From an uncultured Helicobacteraceae bacterium (GTDB lineage Bacteria > Campylobacterota > Campylobacteria > Campylobacterales > Sulfurimonadaceae): a stretch of DNA of 6,923 nucleotides. Made by a program: the position numbers and the translations under genes. The stretch lies in the NCBI GenBank assembly GCA_903903705.1, contig CAIUZU010000420.1, positions 1 through 6,923 of the forward strand. Reading direction: 5' to 3'. Shown piece after piece: positions 1 to 6,838 of this stretch. Each line of letters begins with the position of its first letter. Position 1 is the stretch's first letter. A model generated the notes under the pieces. That model was given only the letters and a program-made list of their open reading frames with translations, was not told the origin of the DNA and did no database searches.

Positions 1-16
1 AAAGAGTGCTGTTCTG

Positions 17-45
17 CTTAATTTTAAGAGATACTATACTATAAT
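17..45 (+). promoter_or_regulatory. Predicted sigma70-type promoter of pyrG
   Basis: A perfect -10 hexamer TATAAT lies at 40-45. The -35 region 17 bases upstream (about 17-22, CTTAAT) is a poor match, which is common in Campylobacterota, where the -10 box dominates. Transcription would start near 51-53, leaving a leader of about 25 bases before the pyrG ATG at 78. The promoter would serve pyrG and probably recJ behind it. This is motif reading only. Bases 1-39 may also contain the end of an upstream gene, which cannot be judged here. Confidence 0.5.
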
Positions 46-77
46 CACGGCTTTAATTGACATTTTGGAGCTATTTT

Positions 78-1706
78 ATGACTAAATATATCTTTGTTAC
101 CGGTGGTGTTTTAAGTTCTCTTGGAAAAGGGATAACAGCGGCTAGTATTGGCACTTTGCTTAAACACTCAGGCATACAAGTCGGTATGTTGAAGATAGAT
201 CCATACATAAATGTCGATCCGGGGACTATGAGTCCGCTCGAACACGGTGAAGTGTTTGTTACAAAAGACGGAGCAGAAACGGATCTTGATATCGGAAATT
301 ATGAGAGATTTTTAGATACTTCATACTTAAAATCGAGCAATTTTACTACAGGTCAAGTCTACTCAAGCGTAATCGAGAGAGAGCGGGCAGGCGGATATTT
401 GGGACAGACGATTCAAGTTATCCCGCACATAGTAGGAGAGATTGTAAAGCGTATAAAAGAGGCTGGAGAGGGTCATGAGATTCTCATAGTTGAGCTTGGA
501 GGAACAGTCGGAGATATCGAAGGACTTCCGTTTATGGAAGCGATTCGCCAGATGAAACATGATGATGAAGTTGAGGGAACATTTTTTGTTCACGTTACGC
601 TTATTCCATTCATAAAAGCTGCCGGTGAGTTAAAAAGCAAACCTACCCAGCACTCTGTTCAAGAGCTTCGCCGCATCGGTATAACTCCTCAGATGATAAT
701 TGCAAGAAGCGAAAATGCACTGCCAAAAACTTTCAAGAAAAAACTGGCAATGAGCTGTGACGTCTCTGCAGATAGCGTTATAGAGGCGCTTGATGCTGCA
801 ACTATTTATGATATTCCTATTACATTTTTGAGACAAAACATCCTAAAGCCTATCTCAAAAGAGCTTGGTTTAGGAGAACTTAATCCTGATATGGAAGAAT
901 GGGACTCTCTGGTTAAAAAAATAGTTCAGCCAAAAAATCGCATAGTTCTTGGTTTTGTCGGGAAATATCTAGAACTAAAAGAGGCTTACAAATCTTTAAC
1001 AGAATCCCTAATTCATGCAGGCGCACATCTTGACACCCGCGTTGATATTCACTGGGTTGACAGCGAAAAAATTGAAGAGAGGGGAGCAGAAGCACTTCTT
1101 AGCGATTGTGACTCTGTTTTAGTTGCAGGAGGATTTGGAAGTCGTGGCGTTGAGGGCAAGATCAAAGCTATTGAGTATGCAAGGGTAAACAAGATTCCAT
1201 ATCTTGGCATCTGTCTTGGCATGCAACTAACGCTTGTGGAGTTTGCCAGAAATGTACTTGGTTTTGAAGGTGCAAACTCCGTTGAGTTTGATGAAAACAC
1301 GCCTTATCCGATGATTTATCTTATAGACAACTTCTTAGATCAAAGCGGAAACACGCAGCTTCGCACCCATAAGTCACCGATGGGAGGAACTCTTAGACTC
1401 GGAGAGTATCCATGTGATACGCTAGAAGGCTCGATTATTCGCAAAGCTTACGGCGGAGCGAAAACGATATATGAGAGACATCGCCATAGATATGAGGCAA
1501 ATCCGACATATCGCAAACAGTTAGAAGATGCCGGCATGATAGTTACGGGTGAGTCAAACGGTCTCATAGAAGCTGTTGAGATAAAAGATCATCCATGGTT
1601 TTTGGGTGTTCAGTTTCATCCTGAATTCACATCAAGACTTCAAACTCCAAACCCTTCAATACTTGCATTTGTAAAAGCAACTCTTAATATTTCTCAAAAA
1701 GAGTAG
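78..1706 (+). CDS. pyrG: CTP synthase (glutamine-hydrolysing)
   Basis: CTP synthase makes CTP from UTP, ATP and glutamine, the last step of de novo pyrimidine nucleotide synthesis, in the cytoplasm. The product is 542 residues (E. coli 545). The N-terminal synthetase domain (about 1-267) has the ATP-binding loop [10 protein letters not shown] at 9-18, the Mg-site residues D71 and E139, and the KPTQHSV segment at 188-194. The C-terminal class I glutamine amidotransferase domain (about 287-540) has the nucleophile C379 in GICLGMQ and the H514/E516 pair in QFHPEF, so both half-reactions look intact. The ATG at 78 is chosen because TTGGAG (65-70) sits 7 bases upstream and the protein then begins [10 protein letters not shown], the family norm. 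An in-frame TTG at 57 would only add seven unconserved residues. recJ follows after 13 bases. Confidence 0.98.
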   Translation: MTKYIFVTGGVLSSLGKGITAASIGTLLKHSGIQVGMLKIDPYINVDPGTMSPLEHGEVFVTKDGAETDLDIGNYERFLDTSYLKSSNFTTGQVYSSVIERERAGGYLGQTIQVIPHIVGEIVKRIKEAGEGHEILIVELGGTVGDIEGLPFMEAIRQMKHDDEVEGTFFVHVTLIPFIKAAGELKSKPTQHSVQELRRIGITPQMIIARSENALPKTFKKKLAMSCDVSADSVIEALDAATIYDIPITFLRQNILKPISKELGLGELNPDMEEWDSLVKKIVQPKNRIVLGFVGKYLELKEAYKSLTESLIHAGAHLDTRVDIHWVDSEKIEERGAEALLSDCDSVLVAGGFGSRGVEGKIKAIEYARVNKIPYLGICLGMQLTLVEFARNVLGFEGANSVEFDENTPYPMIYLIDNFLDQSGNTQLRTHKSPMGGTLRLGEYPCDTLEGSIIRKAYGGAKTIYERHRHRYEANPTYRKQLEDAGMIVTGESNGLIEAVEIKDHPWFLGVQFHPEFTSRLQTPNPSILAFVKATLNISQKE

Positions 1707-1719
1707 CATACAACTCGGT

Positions 1720-3324
1720 ATGCGAAATTTCAATAATCTCCCTACTTTAAGCAAATCAACTCTTTTTGAGTTGCTTAGCCAAAGATTTGACACTCAAGAG
1801 AAGAAACTCTCACAGATTCCAGACCCTGCACTTCTTCATGATGCACCAAAAGCCGCTAAAAAAATAGCCTCTGCCATAAGAGCAAAAAAGAAGATAACGC
1901 TTGTGGGAGATTATGATGTAGACGGCATCAGTGCGACCGCTATTATGATTGATTTTTTTAGACAAATCCCGTACCCTATCGACGCAATTATTCCAAACCG
2001 TTTTAACGACGGTTACGGTGTCAGTCCAAACATATTAAAAAGAGTAGACGCAGATCTCATCATAACCGTCGATAATGGCATAAGTGCCGTAGAAGCAGCC
2101 GAAATCTGCAAACAAAGAGGCATTGAACTTATTATTACGGATCACCACACACCTCCTGAAATTCTGCCACATGCTTATGCGATCGTTAATCCAAAACTCT
2201 CTGAATGCAGCTACCCGTTTGAAGAGATATGCGGTGCTCAGGTCGCTTGGCTTCTGCTTGGACTTCTAAAAAAAGAGTTAAACCTCTCTATAGACATGAA
2301 AGGTTTTTTAGATATTTTAACTATCGCAATTATTGCCGACATTATGCCACTCAAAGATATAAACAGAACACTTGTAAAAGAGGGGTTAAAAGCTATCTCC
2401 ACTTCACAAAGACCCTCATCCATTATCATCCGAGACTTCTTAAACAAAAAATCCATATCATCTGAAGATGTAGCATTCCAAATAGCACCTCGAATAAACT
2501 CAGCCGGAAGACTTGAAGATGCGAGCATCGCCTTGGAGTTTTTAACCGCAACGACAACAAATCAGGCTTATAGACAATTTGAAAAGCTAAACTCTCTCAA
2601 TGAGCAAAGACGTGAAATAGAAGCCCAGACGACGAAAGAGGCGATTGATACGGTAAAAAATCAAGGCGAACTTCCAAATGTTATAGTCGTTGTAGGCGAA
2701 GATTGGCATGAGGGAGTTGTGGGAATTATCGCTTCAAGATTGGTTGAACATTTTGAGAGACCTGCAATTGTGCTTAGCATAAACAACGGTGTTGCGAAGG
2801 GAAGTGCTAGAAGTTTGGGAAATATTGATATTTTTAAACTTATACAGGATAATAAATCCTACTTAACTAAGTTCGGCGGACATAAAATGGCAGCAGGGCT
2901 TACGCTAGAGGAGCAAAATGTAGAACTATTTAGAGATGCTATCAATCAAACGGCTGCACGATTGGATTCTGATGATTTTATACCTCTTGAAGACGTAATC
3001 GGGATGTTGCCGAGTTCGCAGATAGATTTTGAGCTTTTAGAAATTCTTGAAAACTTTGAACCTTACGGAGAGGCAAATTCTCGCCCTCTTTTTCTTGCAA
3101 AAGATGCAAAAATCATAAAGATAGATACATTTGGAAAAGATAGATCTCACTCTAAAATAATTGTCGGGGATCTTGGGGATGATAAAAAAGAGATAGAATT
3201 TATCCTTTTTAAAAATATTTTAGAAATGCCGGAGGATAAAAGGCTTACATGTACCTACAGAGCTATAAAAAACGAATTTAACTTAAAAATATCTGTGCAA
3301 CTTATTATAAGTAAAATTTATTAA
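1720..3324 (+). CDS. recJ: Single-stranded-DNA-specific exonuclease RecJ
   Basis: RecJ is a 5'-to-3' single-strand DNA exonuclease of the DHH phosphoesterase superfamily, acting in recombination repair, base excision and mismatch repair. The protein is 534 residues, slightly shorter than E. coli RecJ. Visible in order: motif I GDYDVDG (63-69) with metal-binding D64, D66 and D68; VDNG (117-120); the DHH signature D141-H142-H143; D207 in the ADIMP segment; PRINSAGRLEDA (257-268); then the DHHA1 domain with GVVGIIASR (332-340), GSARS (361-365) and FGGHKMAAG (385-393). The end, from ENFEPYGEAN (444-453), matches the RecJ OB-fold region. All catalytic residues are present. Only 13 bases separate it from pyrG, and no clear Shine-Dalgarno sequence precedes the ATG, so translational coupling to pyrG is likely (inference). 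No hairpin terminator was seen after the stop. Confidence 0.96.
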   Translation: MRNFNNLPTLSKSTLFELLSQRFDTQEKKLSQIPDPALLHDAPKAAKKIASAIRAKKKITLVGDYDVDGISATAIMIDFFRQIPYPIDAIIPNRFNDGYGVSPNILKRVDADLIITVDNGISAVEAAEICKQRGIELIITDHHTPPEILPHAYAIVNPKLSECSYPFEEICGAQVAWLLLGLLKKELNLSIDMKGFLDILTIAIIADIMPLKDINRTLVKEGLKAISTSQRPSSIIIRDFLNKKSISSEDVAFQIAPRINSAGRLEDASIALEFLTATTTNQAYRQFEKLNSLNEQRREIEAQTTKEAIDTVKNQGELPNVIVVVGEDWHEGVVGIIASRLVEHFERPAIVLSINNGVAKGSARSLGNIDIFKLIQDNKSYLTKFGGHKMAAGLTLEEQNVELFRDAINQTAARLDSDDFIPLEDVIGMLPSSQIDFELLEILENFEPYGEANSRPLFLAKDAKIIKIDTFGKDRSHSKIIVGDLGDDKKEIEFILFKNILEMPEDKRLTCTYRAIKNEFNLKISVQLIISKIY

Positions 3325-3393
3325 AAAAAATTTATTTTGTAGTTAATGCAGCACATTTATTCACTTTAAAGAAATTATCTTCAAAAAAATCAG

Positions 3394-3454
3394 TATTTAA
3401 AACTATACTTAAGCTTCAAACTTGTAGAATTGATAATATTATCACAAAAAGGGA
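3394..3454 (+). promoter_or_regulatory. Promoter module and RBS of the porin gene (copy 1 of shared element)
   Basis: A TAGAAT -10-like box lies at 3425-3430, predicting a start near 3437. There is no good -35. Upstream are TTTAAAACT (3396-3404) and CTTAAGC (3408-3414). A perfect palindrome overlaps the predicted start, and AAGGGA (3449-3454) is the ribosome binding site, 5 bases before the ATG at 3460. Bases 3394-3450 align with 5224-5279 ahead of the SQR gene at 48 identical columns of 57 with one gap. The similarity is directly visible; the promoter reading is inferred from the -10-like box, the RBS spacing and that conservation. Confidence 0.6.
3431..3444. promoter_or_regulatory. 14-bp perfect palindrome, candidate operator (porin gene)
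   Basis: TGATAATATTATCA equals its own reverse complement. It starts directly after the TAGAAT box and covers the predicted transcription start, where a bound repressor would block RNA polymerase. The arms match the 7-1-7 Fur-box pattern TGATAAT-n-ATTATCA except that the central base is missing, so a Fur-family or other dimeric regulator is possible but not shown. The SQR promoter has the same motif with a different centre. Confidence 0.4.
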
Positions 3455-3459
3455 TTAAC

Positions 3460-4968
3460 ATGAAAAGAATCGTTACATTGTCGGCTATCGCTTTTTTGAG
3501 TACGGCAGCTTTTGCAAATGCTGATGTTCAAAAACAGATAGATGAGTTAAACAAGAAGATAGAGCAGTTACAAAACAGCGATAAAAAACAAGATACAAAG
3601 ATATCTACCGTAAATGCACTTGCCGCACAGGATAATATCAAGTTTGATGTAGACTTTAGAACAGCATATGACAACCTAAGATACAAAACAGTAAATGGAA
3701 ACACATATGCAAACGATGCTCTCTATACAAACCGTTTATGGTTAGGTATGGGATATGCTCCAACTGAGAGTATGCTATTTAGAGGACAATTGGCTTACCA
3801 CAAAGCTTTTGGTGCAAGTTATGGACAAAGAGGAACAGGTTTTGGCTTTGACACTTTTGACTGGGTATCAAGTGAAACACTTGCGGATGATAAACTAAGA
3901 GTAAGAGAAGCATACTGGTTGTGGAATTTTAGAACTGGTACTATCGGTTGGGCAGCGAGTGTTGGTCGTCGTCCATCAACAAACGGATTCTTAAGCAACC
4001 TAAGAGAAGATGATGCAAAAGCAAAATCTCCGATGGGTCATGTTATAAATATGGAATTTGACGGTGCATCAGTAACTATGAAGCTTGATAATTACGTACA
4101 GGGTATGTATGCTAAACTATGTCTTGGTCGTGGGTTAACAAATGCAGCTGGCTGGGCAAGTGAAGCAACTGCGGCACTAGGTGCTCCGATGGGTGGCTCA
4201 AGCCAACCGAATTTTACTAAAGTTGACGGCGAACTCGATACTGTAGATATGGCAGGATTTATATTTGTACCATACGATGATGGACAATACTCGGTTGAAA
4301 CTACATGGTATAGAGGACTTAATGTTCCTGGTATGTATGCTACTTCAATTAATGGGGCAACAGGTCAACCAACAGCATACAGTATGCAAAACGGTGGAGA
4401 TATGGATGGTATGGCAATATCATTTAAAGTTGATGGAGTTGGTGATGGAATCAATGATTTCTTAGATGAAACAACCCTGTTTGCTTCAGCTGCTATGTCA
4501 AAATCTCATCCTAATATAAATATCACAAGAAGTGTAGATATGAGTTCTATGGGTATGGGAACTATAAATATGGTTGGTAACAGTATGCTTGGAAGCGATG
4601 AGTCTGAGACTGGTCATTCTATCTGGTTGGGTGCTGTAATGCCAAACTTAACAGGCGGCAAATTCGGACTAGAGTATAACCACGGTTCAAAATACTGGAG
4701 ACCGTTTACTTACGGTGAAGATACGATGATAGGCTCTAAACTTGCAGCTCGCGGTAATGCTTATGAAGCTTATTGGTCTCAACCGATTATAAAAGATGTT
4801 TTTTCTATGCAAATTAGATATACATACTTAGATTATGAATATACAGGTTCAAACGGCTTCTTCGGTGACGGCGGTACTCCAATGAGTATGTCAGAAGCAA
4901 AAGCAATGGGAATGGATCCTGTTGAAACTGCACAAGATATTCGTCTATATTTCAGATATAGATACTAG
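3460..4968 (+). CDS. DUF3373-like outer-membrane beta-barrel (porin-type) protein
   Basis: A 502-residue envelope protein that fits the DUF3373 family of Campylobacterota, predicted to be outer-membrane porins; the transported substrate is unknown. It has a Sec signal peptide (basic MKR, hydrophobic 4-18, cleavage after A19 or A21), a short coiled coil at about 22-50 with Q/K/E-rich heptads, then a long stretch of beta-strand character ending in aromatic residues (LYFRYRY), typical of barrel insertion. Family-like blocks are DFRTAYDNLRY (from 65), NDALYTNRLW, GRRPSTNGFL (169-178) and the single Cys221 in KLCLGRGL. The start at 3460 follows AAGGGA and gives the signal peptide directly; the in-frame TTG at 3430 lies inside the promoter. 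Methionine clusters occur at 309-318, 361-376 and 475-485. It has its own promoter and a terminator behind it, so it is probably monocistronic. The family assignment is from memory of these motifs. Confidence 0.85.
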   Translation: MKRIVTLSAIAFLSTAAFANADVQKQIDELNKKIEQLQNSDKKQDTKISTVNALAAQDNIKFDVDFRTAYDNLRYKTVNGNTYANDALYTNRLWLGMGYAPTESMLFRGQLAYHKAFGASYGQRGTGFGFDTFDWVSSETLADDKLRVREAYWLWNFRTGTIGWAASVGRRPSTNGFLSNLREDDAKAKSPMGHVINMEFDGASVTMKLDNYVQGMYAKLCLGRGLTNAAGWASEATAALGAPMGGSSQPNFTKVDGELDTVDMAGFIFVPYDDGQYSVETTWYRGLNVPGMYATSINGATGQPTAYSMQNGGDMDGMAISFKVDGVGDGINDFLDETTLFASAAMSKSHPNINITRSVDMSSMGMGTINMVGNSMLGSDESETGHSIWLGAVMPNLTGGKFGLEYNHGSKYWRPFTYGEDTMIGSKLAARGNAYEAYWSQPIIKDVFSMQIRYTYLDYEYTGSNGFFGDGGTPMSMSEAKAMGMDPVETAQDIRLYFRYRY

Positions 4969-4971
4969 TAG

Positions 4972-5013
4972 ATTAAAGAGCTTCTTTTAGCTCTTTAATA
5001 AACTCCTTTTTTT
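4972..5013 (+). terminator. Hairpin terminator behind the porin gene
   Basis: A perfect 11-bp stem, ATTAAAGAGCT (4972-4982) with AGCTCTTTAAT (4989-4999), encloses the 6-base loop TCTTTT and begins three bases after the stop codon. A run of seven T lies at 5007-5013, but seven bases (AAACTCC) separate it from the stem, so it is not a textbook intrinsic terminator. It probably still ends the porin transcript or protects its 3' end, which makes read-through into the SQR gene unlikely. Confidence 0.7.
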
Positions 5014-5223
5014 ATAAATCTTCAAATTAAATCTCTTAAAAAAATAGTTCAAAACTTCTAACTATAAAAAGTTAACAATCAGCAACAAAACTATAAAAAT
5101 AACAAATTTCTAATCATCACTTTAACTTATTATAAATAAAACATATAATTATTCAATAAATCTTTAGATTAAGAAATTGATACATAAATAGAAAATTAGC
5201 GATTAAACTGACTAAAACAATGA
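5014..5223 (+). other. AT-rich intergenic stretch, no gene seen
   Basis: The gap between the porin and SQR genes is 322 bases. After the terminator, this part is very AT-rich and I see no credible reading frame. It contains an 11-base direct repeat AACTATAAAAA at 5060-5070 and 5089-5099 (29 bases apart) and an isolated TATAAT at 5144-5149 that could be a second, upstream -10 box for the SQR gene, although its -35 position (TTTAAC, about 5121-5126) is weak. The space is large enough for activator sites, but none is recognised. Confidence 0.5.
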
Positions 5224-5284
5224 TATTTAAAACTCTCTTAAGCCTGAAGGCTGTAGAATTGATAACTTTATCACAAAAAAAGGA
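5224..5284 (+). promoter_or_regulatory. Promoter module and RBS of the SQR gene (copy 2 of shared element)
   Basis: TAGAAT at 5254-5259 is the -10 candidate, with a start expected near 5266. TTTAAAACT (5226-5234) and CTTAAGC (5237-5243) precede it in the same order as at the porin gene. A small dyad AGCC-TGAA-GGCT (5241-5252) lies just upstream of the -10 box. AAGGA (5280-5284) is the ribosome binding site, 6 bases before the ATG. The match to the porin module starts abruptly at TATTTAAAAC and continues up to the ribosome binding site. Confidence 0.6.
5260..5273. promoter_or_regulatory. Candidate operator palindrome TGATAA-CT-TTATCA (SQR gene)
   Basis: Two perfect 6-base arms, TGATAA and TTATCA, flank a CT centre, at the same position relative to the TAGAAT box as the palindrome in the porin promoter. 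The arms are identical between the two sites and only the two central bases differ (AT there, CT here). This pattern is expected of a protein-binding site with contacts in the arms. Confidence 0.4.
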
Positions 5285-5290
5285 AAATAG

Positions 5291-6766
5291 ATGAAAAAGA
5301 ACAAGATCTTAGAAGAGATTTTAAATGAAGTTGATAAGCATCCGGAGATTATGTCTCGTCGTGAGGCTCTAAAATATTTAACAATGTCTCCATTAGCGGC
5401 ATCTGTACTTGCAAGTGCAACTGTTGGAACAACTGCTGTTAGTGCATCAAGCAACGTTAAGGGTAAAATCGTAATCGTTGGTGGTGGTTTAGCTGGTATG
5501 AGTACGGCTGCGCTTATCAATAACACTATATCAAATGCAGATATCACTGTAATTGAGCCGGATCAATATTCAGTATCATATCAACCGGGACAAACTCTTA
5601 TAGCTGCTGGTGTTTGGGATAAAGAAGACATTATCTATAAAAGAGATGATTTCGTTCCAAGCGGCGTAAAACTTATCAAAGGAAGCGTAACTGCTTTTGA
5701 TCCTGCAAACAACAAAGTAACAGTAGACGGTAAAGAAGATGTATCTTATGATCAGCTAATCGTAGCTACAGGTCTTATGTTAAACTATGGCGGGATTAAA
5801 GGTTTAGAGGGTGTAATTACATCATCTGGCGCTGATAACGCTGTTGTAAGACAAAAAATCGGTAAAAATGGTACTCACTCAATCTATTTCCGTGATGGTG
5901 CAGTAGATACGTGGAAAGGTATCCAAGAGTTAGTTGCAAAAGCTAAAGCTCACACTGGTACTGAAAAACTTCAAGCTCTATTTAGTATGCCTGCTACTGC
6001 TATCAAATGTGGTGGTGCTCCAATGAAAATTATGTATCTTACACATGCTCACTTAGAAAAAGCCGGTGTTGCAAATAAAGTTGAATTAACTTTCAATACA
6101 AATGGTGGAGCACTATTTGGTATCCCTGAATATAACGCTGCAATCGTTAAACAATTTGAGAAGAGAGGCTTTAAGTGGAACTTTGCTCATAACTTAGTTG
6201 AAATTGATACTGAAGCTAAAGTTGCAACTTTCGATAAGTTCTGGAAAGAAAAAGGCGAGTTTGACGAAGCATTAGATGAGTATGTAATGGTTACAAAACA
6301 TGATTACAAAGCGATTAAATACGATTTTATCCATGTAACACCTCCACAAAAAGCTCCGGATGAAGTTGCAAAATCTCCACTTGGCTCTGAGCAAGGATGG
6401 GTACCTGTTGAAAAAGAGACTCTTCAACATGTTAAATTTAAAAATGTATGGTCTTTAGGAGATGTTGCGGCACTTCCGATGACTAAAACTGGTGGTTCTG
6501 CTCGTAAAGAGTATAGAGTACTAGTTGAAAACTTGGTAGCTTCAATGGAAGGCAAAACTACTCTACCTGCTAAATTTGGCGGATATACTGTTTGTCCACT
6601 TATCACAGGTCTTGGAACTGTTATGCTTGCTGAGTTTGACTGGAGCAAAAAACCAACTCCTTCATTCCCACTTGACCCAACACAAGAAAGATGGATTTGG
6701 TGGTTACTAAAAGTTTACGCTCTTAAACCAATGACTATGTACGGTATGCTTTCAGGTAAAGCGTAA
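5291..6766 (+). CDS. sqr: Sulfide:quinone oxidoreductase, type II-like, with Tat-like leader
   Basis: A flavoprotein that oxidises sulfide to polysulfide or sulfane sulfur and passes electrons to membrane quinone. The 491-residue protein has the FAD-binding GGGLAG (64-69) after beta strand KIVIV, acidic E89 closing the second strand, ATG (159-161), HVTPP (348-352) and the second FAD motif GD (390-391). It has exactly two cysteines, C240 in IKCGGAPMK and C435 in YTVCPLITG, matching the two redox cysteines shared by SQRs; the contexts resemble the mitochondrial/type II group. The end (about 467-487, WIWWLLKVYALKPMTMYGML) is a hydrophobic amphipathic tail of the kind that anchors SQR to the membrane. 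Residues 22-28, SRREALK, followed by a mild hydrophobic stretch and a V-S-A site (50-52), resemble a Tat signal, hinting at a periplasmic side. The start follows AAGGA at 6 bases. Flavocytochrome c sulfide dehydrogenase is a less likely alternative. Confidence 0.9.
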   Translation: MKKNKILEEILNEVDKHPEIMSRREALKYLTMSPLAASVLASATVGTTAVSASSNVKGKIVIVGGGLAGMSTAALINNTISNADITVIEPDQYSVSYQPGQTLIAAGVWDKEDIIYKRDDFVPSGVKLIKGSVTAFDPANNKVTVDGKEDVSYDQLIVATGLMLNYGGIKGLEGVITSSGADNAVVRQKIGKNGTHSIYFRDGAVDTWKGIQELVAKAKAHTGTEKLQALFSMPATAIKCGGAPMKIMYLTHAHLEKAGVANKVELTFNTNGGALFGIPEYNAAIVKQFEKRGFKWNFAHNLVEIDTEAKVATFDKFWKEKGEFDEALDEYVMVTKHDYKAIKYDFIHVTPPQKAPDEVAKSPLGSEQGWVPVEKETLQHVKFKNVWSLGDVAALPMTKTGGSARKEYRVLVENLVASMEGKTTLPAKFGGYTVCPLITGLGTVMLAEFDWSKKPTPSFPLDPTQERWIWWLLKVYALKPMTMYGMLSGKA

Positions 6767-6773
6767 TTTATAG

Positions 6774-6838
6774 ACTAGATTTTGGGGTTAACCCAGAATG
6801 ATGAAAAAAATCATCCTGAACTTTGTTCAGGATCTAGT
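6774..6838. repeat. Composite REP-like element: two hairpins in inverted orientation
   Basis: The outer ends ACTAGAT (6774-6780) and ATCTAGT (6832-6838) are inverted copies. Inside, hairpin 1 pairs 6779-6786 with 6792-6799 (ATTTTGGG with CCCAGAAT, one G-T pair, loop GTTAA). Hairpin 2 pairs ATCCTGAAC (6813-6821) with GTTCAGGAT (6825-6833) around TTT. Between them GATGA (6800-6804) and TCATC (6811-6815) are complementary across six A. Each half therefore runs CTAGAT-hairpin-GATGA, placed head to head. The hairpin sequences resemble dispersed extragenic palindromes that I recall from many Proteobacteria; copy number in this genome cannot be seen from one window. Confidence 0.65.
6804..6833 (-). 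terminator. Intrinsic terminator on the minus strand
   Basis: Read on the minus strand, the perfect 9-bp stem (6825-6833 with 6813-6821, loop AAA) is followed after two bases by seven T (6810-6804), a classical intrinsic terminator. On the plus strand the same hairpins have no T-run behind them, so the element is better suited to stopping transcription coming from the right than from the SQR gene. Confidence 0.45.

Noticed and set aside
1..56. Possible end of an upstream gene
   Set aside because: One frame ends at TAA 19-21 and another reads through, but too few codons are visible to support any call.
57..62. Perfect TTGACA -35-like hexamer
   Set aside because: No -10 box occurs 16-18 bases downstream; the position would fall inside the start of pyrG.
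57..77. Upstream in-frame TTG start for pyrG, adding seven residues
   Set aside because: It lies within a few bases of the predicted transcription start, its codons overlap the TTGGAG ribosome binding site, and CTP synthases start at the residue encoded by the ATG at 78.
363..1300. Several minus-strand open frames opposite pyrG
   Set aside because: They are antisense to a fully conserved gene, show no recognisable protein motif and have no supporting start signals.
3313..3336. Direct repeat AAAATTTATT twice across the recJ stop codon
   Set aside because: Low-complexity A/T sequence with no stem; not convincing as a terminator or an attachment site.
3430..3445. FNR-type site TTGAT…ATCA(A/C)
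   Set aside because: The half-sites are separated by six bases instead of the four of the FNR consensus, and the right half ends ATCAC; the better symmetry is TGATAAnnTTATCA.
3430..3459. In-frame TTG start for the porin gene, adding ten residues
   Set aside because: It lies inside the shared promoter module and would disrupt the signal peptide that begins cleanly at the ATG at 3460.
5159..5170. Small inverted repeat AATCT-TT-AGATT
   Set aside because: Five-base arms in very AT-rich DNA are expected by chance and have no counterpart at the porin gene.
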